Below are positions 26,301 through 38,300 of a stretch of DNA of 64,000 nt, piece by piece. The DNA is taken from NCBI GenBank assembly GCA_907165065.1, contig OU015524.1:36461295-36525294 (forward strand), written 5' to 3'. Source of the stretch: Caprimulgus europaeus (Eukaryota; Chordata; Aves; Caprimulgiformes; Caprimulgidae). Numbering within the stretch: position 1 is the first letter of the stretch; every line of letters starts with the position of its first letter. The translations under genes were made by a program, and so were the position numbers. A model generated the notes under the pieces. It did not search any database. It had not been told where the DNA came from and saw only the letters and a program-made list of their open reading frames with translations.

Positions 26301-29300
26301 TATGAGTAGCAATTATTTTGGAAGGTTAATGCAAAAATGGAACTGCAAATTGTCTATATGATTATGTTCCCTTAAAGAAAAAGGAGTAAGATGGGGTTTT
26401 TGGATGTGAGACAGAAGGGCAGGCACTGATGACTAGTGGAGCTTGCTCTCATACAGTAGGGTGTAGCTGACAATCTGTACGCATATGTAGTACTACAGTT
26501 ACGTGCTGCGTGCATTTTTTCTCTTGATTGATTATTGGCACTTTGAATCTTTTATTTTGTTATTAAACTGTTCCTAATAATTTTAAGACAAATCACATTT
26601 TGTCTTTTCAAGAGAATGGGCAACTTTTTAAAAAGTGGGACAAATAAAAAAATATTCATAATTAAATAATTCTTTCCAGATGAAGGGAATGAGACAGAGA
26701 TTCAGCCACAACAGAACAGTCAACTAATATGGAAACAAGGAAGACAGCTGCTAAGACAGTAAGTGTTGAAAAAAGGACTCGAATAATGAATGCAAGGGTA
26801 ATGAAATGTGATTATGGTGGTATTTGATTTTTTTTCTGTTAGATTTTCTTTCAAGAAAAGTGTATGTGATGAAGTTCCTTCTGCCCTACTTTTCCTAGGT
26901 TTTTGAAAAATTTTAATATTTCAGAACTTCAGATGAGAAGCCTTGTCAAATCACAAATACCTAATCTCCTTTGCTTTTCTTTCTCTGAGTATAATAAAAC
27001 AATCTGCTTGGGAAAACAGTGGGTCATGACACATTGCAATTCTTTTTGCAGTTAAACAACACGCACAAGTAATTCTGTTAAGTACTATGTAAAATAAAAA
27101 TAACTGGTGTTGGAGAGGGATAACTTTTATTTTGGCCTGTTCTAGGTCCAAAAAAGACTGATATCCTGAAGGTTAGACTATATGTTTTCTAATTCTCAGT
27201 TCATCGCAATGAAACAGATGTCTATTAATCTAAATCAGTTTTTGAATTGTGATCATAGTGAGTTAATTAATTTCCAGGGTATTTATTCACATTTTTCTGG
27301 TTTTGTTTTTTTTTTTTTTGTCTTGGTTAAGAGATCTCTTAAAGACCTCTCATCGGAGTGTCTCTATCTGTTTTTTCATGCATTTTCCTCATCCGTGATG
27401 CTGACAGTTAGATTCTAAGGTCTCCTAATCAGCTAGCAAAACTTTTGGTTTCTAATTTTTTTGGGTATGTTACATAGGATTAGGTGAGAGGGAAGGGAGA
27501 CAGAACAGCCTGGAGCTTGTATTAAAGGACCTTTTTCCAAGGAATTATGCAAAAGTTAAATTTGTGTGTTGGGTGGCTTGTACATGCTTTTATTTTTCAA
27601 GATCTCAAATCTTTGCATGTACGTTGAATAAATATAAATAAAGTGGCCTTGACTCGGGCCAGTAATTCTGAAGACGAGTCATTCTTTCTCAGCGTAATTC
27701 ATAAGTAAGTGACACAATGCTGAATACAAGCGTATATTACTGACGGACTCTGCTTTGATTTTATATATAGCCAGCAACCAGTATTTCTCTCCTAACGTGG
27801 TTATGTGGAGGATATTGTTAAATAATTGAAGGAGAATGTTCTTGCAGAAAAAGTGCGTGTCTGGTTTGTAACAGCTGTTACTGGAAAATAACATTTCCGC
27901 TCTTTAGAGTGCTCTAGAATATAGACCATTTAAACCAGCGCTCCTGAAAAGACAGCTGTTAACTCTGTATTCTAGAGGAAAGGAAAGAGACCAATTTTTA
28001 TTCTTTTTTTTTTTAATAATTATTTCCCCTCTGCCCCCCACCCCCAAAGCAGTATGGCATATTGATGAAAGAGACAACTGTAGACCTTGAGATTTTCATA
28101 CAAGTTAGTCCAGGATTCTTTCGACCCAGCCCTTGTATGCAAGACAAATTAATATTTTGCAGGTCCATTGCAGAATAAGAAAAAGGCAAGGCAAAGATTT
28201 TATCAAACCTAGTGTGTTATAAATAACAACTCTTACTAGTAGCTACAGCTACAGAATTTGTTCTTATTCCCTCTGTTTTCTAGAATTCTAATAATACTTA
28301 CATAAGGAACATATCTGACACTCCTTGTAAGGCTTCATGTTGAAGAATAAAATGGCTATGGTGTACATGCAACTGTGGTGATTTTTATAAGCCAGTTGTA
28401 AATATTTTAACTGAAAGTGCTTTTCCATCCATTTTAGTAAAGGGATGAATAACCTATTGTATAACCTCTGACTGCTAAGCTCTTTGAATTACTTTTTTTT
28501 TTTCCCTTGGTGACTGTAGAGGCTGGTACTGCAAGAGGCGATCCCTCTGCAGCTGGTACAGGATGATTTATAAGCCTGTTTCATTAGCACAGCACCATAC
28601 TTTGCTAAGCTAAGAGGTTGAAGATGGGTTTAGGGACAACTTTTCATTTTGCTGTAGTAAGTGAGATGTGCATGCAAGATTAGCATGAGTTCTGTTCCTA
28701 CAGGTATCTACAAGAAGTGGGCTACACCGACACGATATTGGATGTGAAGTCAAAACGAGTACGAGCTTTATTGGGCCTCTCAAGTGATGCTTCAGAGAAG
28801 GAAAACAGAAATCAAGAGCCAATGGTAAATGGCACAGAGGGCCAGATTAAAGAGAATGCGATGATTGGGTAAGCATCAGGATGACAATGTTATCTTTCTG
28901 CATAAATGCACTTAATGGCGTAGAACAAATTTTTGTTTACTGAGATTTCAGGATTTTTGCCCTAATTGGAGATTAGAGCAATTTAAACTAGTTTTATTAC
29001 ATTAAGCAATAAGTATGTAAGTAACTCCTAAGATTCACAGCTTAAAAGCACCATAAGTGATTTTTTTTTTCAGTTGGATGGCAGCACAAAGTCAAAGCAA
29101 GCCTTTTTTGAGATACAATTGCAAAGTGGTTAGAGGTCAGTGTTGTTTCAAGTTAACAGTTTATTTGTATTGCTGGAAGCATTACTGTATCGATTACAGG
29201 CTTTGCTCTTTTGGTCTGTGCTGACTATGATGTGATAACCTACATGACATACAGGATTTTTTTGACTGGATCTGGACAACAAATTCCCTTATTACATTCT

Positions 29301-32300
29301 GATTCCTGTAAGTTTTTGGTTTTCCACTAAAGGATATATATATGTAAATGTGACTGAAATGCAAGGTATTAATTCCTGTCTTTCAGTATTTCTAATACTG
29401 TGAAAAGTCAGTCAAGAAGAGTAAAAGCTGCTCGTGCTTACTGCTTTTAAGTGATGTTGAAAACATTAGAGGCTTTTTTCTATTTTCTTCTCTTTTCCAT
29501 GCAGAGTTTAAAAAAAGAAATAAAATCTGAAACTTAACTGTGGAGGCTTCAGTAAAACAATCTGTTCTTGTTTAAGATACTGTAGTTGCAAACCTTGAAA
29601 ACTAATGAAAATGATACAGAATTGTTTATATGAACAACAATGAGGTAACAGTTTGTAGTGGGTCTGGCTGGGATGGAGTTGATTTTCCCCGTGGCAGCCC
29701 TCAGAGTGCTGTGTTTTGTATTTGGTGGCTCGAGGGGTGTTGATACAGTTCCCAGTAGTTTGTGCTGCTCGAGTGAGCGCAGCTTTCGTCAAAGCTTCCC
29801 CCTCTTTTTTCCTTTCCTATACTGATATGGCAAAATTCAAAACCTTTTTTTCCTAAAGTCTAATACTGTTATACGACACATTCTGTCTTTTAAAAAGCAT
29901 TCTAACATTTCATTATACCCAGCAGATAGCTGCAGCAACTTCAGGCCAACAAGTTACATAAGGGCAGAAGTTCATTGTTATGTAATTAAATTTAATGCTG
30001 TGAGGTGGAAAATTTGAATATATGAGAAAACCCGTGAGCTACTAAAATATATTGTGCTGCTATGTAGTTGGCAAGCCGTGTCATTTATGTGCAGCAACTT
30101 TGGTTTTGAACAAGGTATGTTTGATAGATTACAGTAACAATTTTAGTTAGATTTCTGGTGAAGGGGTCACTTCTTGTCAGGGGAAGTAAGTAAATAAAGC
30201 TCCTCTTCTTACACTTTAAAATTTATTTAAATATGTTTACTTTGGTTTTGAAATTGATGTATTTATAAGGTATTTGGTGGATTAAATGATTGGACAGTGG
30301 TTTTGATGGAGCACTTCTGCATACCCTTGCATTTCTGTAATATCTTCTTGCTTGCTGGGTAGATCTGATATTAGGTTTAACACTTTTTAGTCTACCCTAT
30401 GCCTGAAGGTATTCACTGATGGAGAAAAATGAGTTGCCTTCTTTTGTGGCTCTTCAAGCTTGGCAACTGCAAGGCTGGTCAGGCTGCACGCTTTGAGAAA
30501 CTGTTTTCATCTCACTTGTGATGCATAAGATGGCAGTCCGTATTAGAAAACTTAGGGGAGCATTTTGATACATGATATACAAGAAGTGACTTCCAGGTTT
30601 TACAGTGAAAGAATTTTCTAGGGATCTTGTTCAGCATAGTCAATTCAGTCTTCTTGAATCATTTTGAGTTTGTGCATGTCAGCTGAGATCTCTCTTGCTG
30701 AGAGGAAAAAGTTGGGATTTTACTAAAATTCCTTAGTCAATCTGAGTACAGGACTAGCTTTCAATGCTGTGATTCTTCTGGGTATTTCAAGTGTGCTCTC
30801 AGATCATCTCTTTCCATTTTCCATGCAGAAGGCATTCTGTGTTTTTCTTCCTGTCAGAGACTGCCTGTTATTTAACAGCTATTTCATCTTGTGCTGCTAG
30901 ATACTGTAGAACATTGCACCTCACTGTTTCTGTGGCATGTGACACTGTTCACCTCATCCCAGCTGCATCATCTCTTGCTTCTGAGATTTCAAAATGCAGC
31001 TTTACAGCAGATGGGAAATCAGGAATGAGATGAGATGGTGTTCTCAATTATCTCATACTTACCTGTTCCCTACCTCATCCATTGTCAGCATTACTTAAGC
31101 GTATACAACAGCTTCTTTTTTAAGAGTGTTAACATTGAGTATGTGACTAAGATGTAAGGCACATGGATCTTGCTCCTGATCCCAATTGGAATTCTTACTA
31201 GGTGTTTGAGAATGTAATTTAATTTTTCTACCCAGCTGGCAGAACTAGGAAAAAATTAGCTTAGCTGAATTCTGGCTCACAGTCGAGGTAGGGGCACTCT
31301 TTTGAAGCAACCTCACCAGCCCTGGGCTGGTTACCGGGAGGGGGAAAATATCCGCAGGTCTTTTAGCAGCCTCTTGTTATTCCCAGCATGCATATAAAGT
31401 GAGAAGAGGATTGGGGTCACAGCAAACTTGTACAGTTGGAAGGAGTGCAATGAACAAATGCCTGCAGTTTGGTACTGGTAGAGGAGGAAAGGTACAGTGA
31501 GAGATTGGAAGAACCAGAAAACAACCAAAACCTTAGTGCAATCCCAGGAAGTTTAAGGACGTGTGTGTGCCAGGAGCACCAGACATTGGGACAGCTGCAA
31601 ACCACAATACAGATGGAAGACGCTCTTGGCTGTATGGGTGCAGTGGAGTTCTTTGTAGGAGGAAGCTTTGCTGTCACCGCAGGAGTATGTGAACTGCTTA
31701 AGCTAATGTAGTTTGGCAAATTTTATGGTTCAAAACATTTAATGAACATTGATGTCAAATATCTGCTAGCAAGTCTGAGGCTAGTGGTCAACCTGAAGAG
31801 GTTTTAGTTACATTTGAAGAGTGGAGTGCTGGACAAAATGGAATGCATGGAAATTAATCAAGTCTAACAAGGTATACCTCTGTTAAAGTGAGAAAATGCA
31901 GCTCCTAGAACATTTGATTTGTTTGCTCTTGGAAGAACTGCATAATATTGTGGACCCAGCTGAGACTGTGGATTTTAAGTTTGATTTTTAGTAAAATGTT
32001 TACATGGAAGAAAGAATGTGAGAAGTGAAGTACGGGAATTGAAGAAGGAGAAAGCTTGTGGGTGAGAAACCATGAAGACAAATCAATAGGAGTTTGGAAA
32101 GAATGTGGGTGAATGTGATGAAGATAACGTACAACAGAGGAGAAAATGGCATGGTGAAAAACAGAAGGAAAATGGGTACAGTTTCAGGAACAGGAAAATG
32201 GAAGGCACATTAGCTTTAAATTTCCTTAAAGATTTCTCTATATAGCAATGTAAATTCCAGGAAGAACAGATTGTCTAAACTGCCTTCTGTACAACTGAAC

Positions 32301-35300
32301 ACTTGTGATAAATCCCAAAGAAAGTTAAAAATGGTGTTTGATGCTTTCGTGCTGCCATATGGTTACCTCTTTGGCAGGAGAGAGTAGGTAACGGAAATGG
32401 GAAACAAAACTTCCTTTATGTTTTGACTGTTGTTCATTGGTAATCAACTAATACTTTCTCAGTGATGTGTAAGGGATGGAAAACAAAAATTAGTACTGAG
32501 AGAAATTCCAGTAAAAGAACGGAAGAGCTCTGATGTTCTCAGCAGAGTCTGATTTTAGCATGCTTTTTGTGTAAGCCCATTAATCTGTGTATAGTAGATG
32601 GCTGCAGTTACTCAGCCTCCTTCAGCAATACCTCTAATCTACCCTTGACTGTACTTCTGACAACAGCAAGCACATTTCTTTTTTTTTTTTTTTTTTTTTT
32701 TTTTTTGAAATGCCTTTGATTGTTTTAAGGGTGAGCCCTGGCACTTTTCATCCGACTCCAGGATGTGTAAAATGTATACTTTGTGGTGGGTAGGGAGGAT
32801 ATTTCTCCTCTGCTCAACTCACTACATCTTTTACTACAAATTTTAATGAGTTGTGTGTTTTACCAGAACTTGTCCGTTATACGAGTTGTACCTTGTTGCC
32901 TGTTACACCAGTTATAGCTGCTTTGACAGACAGGGTTCAGACTCTGCTATCAACAGTAAGTCAAGCCTTTTTATGAGAAAGGCTGGTGAGAATGTTTGGG
33001 GTGATTATTGTGAAGTTAATGTTGTTTACTTAGGTATGTAGAAGTGTTAGTAGTTACTGTAGTGCAAATACTTAAGACAATAATATTTATTTGCAGCAGA
33101 CAATATGTGACTTGAATTCTACTAGGCTCCAGTTATTTTTAAAAAATCTCATCTGGTCCCTCATATCCCTCAGCTTAATGTTGTATATCTTAAAGGGTTG
33201 CAATTACATCAGACAACTTCCCCCACCTCTTTGGTTTTTTCTTCTTTTAGTACAGTGAAGAACAAACTATGGTTGTCTGAAAGTTTTTTAAAGCCAAATC
33301 AATTTATCTTTTTATTATTAGGTGAAGTAACCTCAGTTTTTAGGTCTTACTAGCTGCTGCATCTATGGCCAAACTTGTATTCTTACATTGCCTATTTATT
33401 TGCTAATGTACAGATCCTCTTGAAAACTTTAGCACTCAAGACATCATGTGGATTGCGAATGCACGCTGGAAGATTTTGATTCCATAAATGAAATGTTACT
33501 ATGATAACCTGAGATATATATAGTCCTGTTTCTACTTTTTAAATGGAATTTAAAAGGGAATCTGTTTTCAGTTTCTTCAGATCAGCTCACTTGCATTACA
33601 AAAGATAAGTACCACTTGGCATGACTTGGACTCAAAAATAGATACTAAAATAATAACTTTATAATAATGGTTGAAATTCTTAACACCTGCAGTGAGAGGA
33701 ATGGGTGCTTTTCCCCCAACAAACTGAAAGAGAAATGAAAGCTGCCTGCAAATGTCACTTATACCTTTGAAAACATGAATTTGAGTATTGTCAGTTCTCT
33801 TATTACCTCATTTTTTAATGGCTTTGTCTTATTGACTGAAACTAAGACAGTCATATTAGTTTACCTTCTTGCAGGTGTATATTTGATTACTGTTTGATAT
33901 GAGTGGAAGCAAGCAAATATAATAAAGGAATAGAATGAGGGTATACCAAGCATATGTATGTATATACACATATAGTTATACATGGATGTGTGTATATATA
34001 AAACCAATATAGCTAAAGTATCTGAGTTCTTGTTAAGGGTTTGATCATTGGAACTATATTTAAGTAGAAATTTTTAAAAGAAAAATGATGCTCAGTGATG
34101 TATCATTCTGAATGATAACTCTCTGAAACTCATCTACTGCCCTTTTTTTTTCTGTTGAACTGCATGTGGCTTCCACTGCCTATACTTTATATGAGCAAAA
34201 AGGCATCAACATTTGAGAGCTAATCCAAAGACCCTTTCAAAGATTAAAATTAAACATTTTGAACACCTTATCTTGCTGGTGCACAACAAATCATTCCAAC
34301 TGACAGTTGAGTCAATGAGCGTCTTTCTATACCAGAGGGCCTTGAACGTGGGTGAATGTGATGAAGGGCCTTTAGCATCTCTAAATCCTATTAATACTGA
34401 CCCATGTAATGAAACTGCTGCATATTGGCTGATGGATGTTGTGTGTTGACTCACTTATAAAATGGTTTATTTGAGAAAATATCTCTGACTTTACAACCTA
34501 AGGCAACATCTGCCATGAAGCAGATTTCCAAAATAGTATGCGAGACTAAAATACTGAATTAAAAAAAAAAAACAAAACAAAACAAAAAACCCCAAATCTT
34601 ACTCACTTTACTCCATTCATGCAGTGACCTAACAGGTATGTTTTAAGCCAGACCTGGACACTTTCAACAGATACACTGAAGCAGAAATAAAAAATAGGCA
34701 AATTGGGGCTGTGTGTGAAGAAAGTAGTACCACTGGACCAGTCTTTTCATTTCATCGGCTTAAGGGTTTGAGGAATTATTCTTGGAAATGTCACGTAAGA
34801 CTCATGGTACAGGAGGAATAGGGAGAAAGAGACAGAGAAGTTGTGCAGTGGGAGAGAGAGAAGTGAAAAGAGGGGAGGTGAATGGAGGAATAAACTTAGA
34901 AAAATTACTTTGATTCTTGAAACATTTTTAAATTTTTATTCTTTAAAAAGCTTGTTTATCTGACTATATTTTACAAGATAAGTGGCCTTTCCTTTTTTAA
35001 ATGGCATTCTTTCATGGTTCCAATTTTCATCCAAACCATTTTGTAAGTGTTGCTTACCAGTTGTGGTATGCATTGCACTGGTTCTTGCATTGTGTGGTGT
35101 GAATTCATACGAGGTTTCAAAGGTTGTGACAGACTGTCTAGCCTGCCACATGTTCCTTGTGTGTGAAGTTGGTGATTGTAAGTGTTCCATAGTTTTATAA
35201 ATTACTAGTGTTGATATTTTCTGTGCTGCATTATGAAAGATTTTGCACAGTATTGAAGATTTAACAAACTGTTCTTAAAGACAGTTCTCATAGAAAGGAA

Positions 35301-38300
35301 TATATTTGAATTTGCATGCATTTATTTACTGCATCCAGTTTGAAAGAACTCAACTAGCCACATTGAAAAAACTGTGTTAAAACATGAAATAACTAAATTC
35401 TATAGGGAATTAATAAAACTTGTGACCTTACAGTAGCACATTTTGATAGTAGGAGGAAACTGAGCCAACAAAAATGGTTCAAGAAAGGGTAGGCTAGAAT
35501 AGCTCTTCAAATACTGGGTCACAAGAGGCTTTTTCCTGTACAGGTCCCCAGAAACATTTCTCAGCCTAAGCTGAACTTGTGCTTATTTAAATTTACTGTG
35601 GTATTCCTTCCTGCTTCTGAATTATCAATAAACTCTCGTTTTACTTAAGATAACTTGTGTATGTCTTGGATAAAACAAACAAAAAACCCCTCTACTTTTT
35701 CCTTTGGGAGAGTGAGTAGGAATGAGGCAGTTAATGGCCTCGTGGTTGGGCAGTTCATGGGAGAAGTTTGAGAGTCTCCTGGACGTTATCACAGACTCCC
35801 AAGAGTTATTATCAACAAAGGAGAAGGTAATGATAAAAATATTGAATGTGTTTGTTATGGAGAAAATACAGGTGTGTAATGTGGCTTTAGCTAAACTTGA
35901 CTTTGCAGTATGAAACGTTCTGAATCATGTTGGGAGCAGGAAAGGTGTCATCGGTGTGCTGTTTTAGTTTCCACGTAACAACTTCACCTTTCCTGTAGGT
36001 TGTGGTTTCTACTTTTTCACTCGGTAAGAAACAGGATTTATGTTAAGATCCTGAAAATTGAATGTTGAGAACCAGTTGAATCCTATGCTTTTTGTAAAGC
36101 TGATAATATTTTGCTGTCAGGGCCGACTGGATTTTTACACAAAATGCTTGCCTTGAGCCATGTGACTAAAGGGCAAAAGATGAAGAGTTGGCTGTATGGC
36201 CCACTGAGGCCCAGCAAGAGCCATGCTTGCTTTAAGCAGTACAAATCATATTTCTTAGATTTTGTGGGAAGAGATTATTATTTTTTTTAATCTTAAAGTG
36301 GCCAAAGGATTAAGACAAATCTAAATAACTGAACAGCCTCTAAAAGACAAGCAAGGATTTGATTTTCAGGGCAGTCACAGCTGCAGAAAATTCTGGCAAC
36401 TGAGGAAAAAAATATTCATGTGATTTCAGGTTTATCTTGCTTTAAGGTAGATACTTCAGTTACCAGCCCATTTGTAACACAAATTTATGTTTTAGACAGG
36501 AAAAAACTGTTTTGTCCTTGGGGAGCAGAAGTTCCCTGTATCAAGTAATATACACAAAATCTGCACACTGCCCTTCCATTCGTAGTAAGATAGAAAACCC
36601 AGCAGCACTAGTGTAGCTATACTTTCTGGCACTACTTATTGTACTTGGTATGCTTGTGGCAAGCAGTTAGTCCTGTTGTACTTAATCATGTGCAGACAGG
36701 AATAGCAGGTAGTCTCTGTCCCAAAGACTTTCCTGTGTAATGGGCTAAAGCTACTGGAGAGGAGGATGTAATACACAGTTAACAGTATCTGATAAGATGT
36801 CATATTGGTTAAATTATTTTTGTTTGGTTTCTTGTTTGGAGTGTTTTTGTGTTGTTGCTTTTGTGGTTTTGATTTTTTTCTTCTTTTTTTTACATTTGGT
36901 TAGGAAGTGATAAGTCAACTGGGCTGAAACCCTCAAAGAAAGAAGGCAAAATTAGATGCTGGGGAGAAAACCATTCAAGGCTGCTGTTGCAGCGTATGAT
37001 TGAGAAAGGAGCAGTGGGAAAGAGGTTCAGAACAAGCAGCTGAGGAGCACAGGGTTGAGGAAGTCCTGCCAAAATCTGGTTGGTCTATGCTCTCTGCTTT
37101 GGCAGCTTCAATAGCTGCTCCTGCTGTCTGGGATTTCTGGCTTGTTCTTACCCAACAGTTTTTCTTTAGACAGTATGGCTAGGGAAGAAGGAAAAAGCCA
37201 CGCCTAAGTTCTTATACTTTGGAAATTATGTTCTCCCTTGCTTGTGTTTTGATCCAAGACAGTCCAGTAAAGAGGAATTTTAATTTTTGAGACTTTTTTT
37301 GTTTTTTTGGTCCCCTTTATTTGCAGCAGGTCCTGAACCCTACCATAGTCTTGCCTCACTCATGCCTGTAATACTACAGTTCATGCATCAGTCCCTGCCT
37401 TTGAGCTCCATTCTATTGTTTTCACCCATTATTTTTTAGAAAGTATTCTAGACTACAAAAGCCCTGGAAATGTTGAGTTGTGTTTCTTTTTCTAAAATGC
37501 AATTTAAAGTAATATTACCTTATCTCTGAATGTATTTTTACCACTTCTGCTTTTTAATGTTGATTTGTGAATGACCCATAAAAGAAACAAACTAAACAGA
37601 TGGAAAATAATGTAACAAGCAAGCTTCAAATTGCCATCAGAATATGTAACATGAAGTAGCTAAGGCTAGACATTTTCTTAAATGTATTTTACAGGATTTC
37701 TAAGTGTTCATGCTGACAGCAATATATAAAATGCATTATGTTTTTGTGCTATTAAAGGGTGAAAAATAGTTAAATTTTTGAGTTATTTTTTATTTGACTG
37801 CTCAAGTATATTGTGGTACAATATAGTCAATCAACCTGTCTGTTAGCTTGAAGCTTCTTTTCCCTGTAGAACCTTTAAATATTCTGTCAGGTCTGTTTTC
37901 TTTTTTTGGTTCTTGTGAATTCTTTCTTGGAAGTTATGCCATGGCACAAATAATCTTCTGTGGTACTATGCTGACTTTGTACATTTTTGTACTGCGCAGG
38001 AATTTTGAAATACGTGATAAATGACTGTGTTTTTCAGTGCATAAGATGCCTTTTACTCCCCTATATAAATGGAGAGATACAATTATGTTTATATGCTGCC
38101 CACCGAAGTATGTAATAATTAATATGATAGCTGAATTCAGACCAGTTACTTAAAAAAGGTATGTCCTTCTCTTTTGGTGGTCACTCAACTTCAGTGTGAG
38201 AGAGCCTGATTTAAAGTCAAATGAATACAGAACCAAATCTAGGTGTGAATTACTGCAAATACTTGTACCTGTAGAACAATATCTGTCTCTTAATAACAAG

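Noticed and set aside
34206-34454. Overlapping about 80-codon frames on both strands in intron 5
   Set aside because: Mirror-image open frames without homology are expected by chance; no splice or polyadenylation context.
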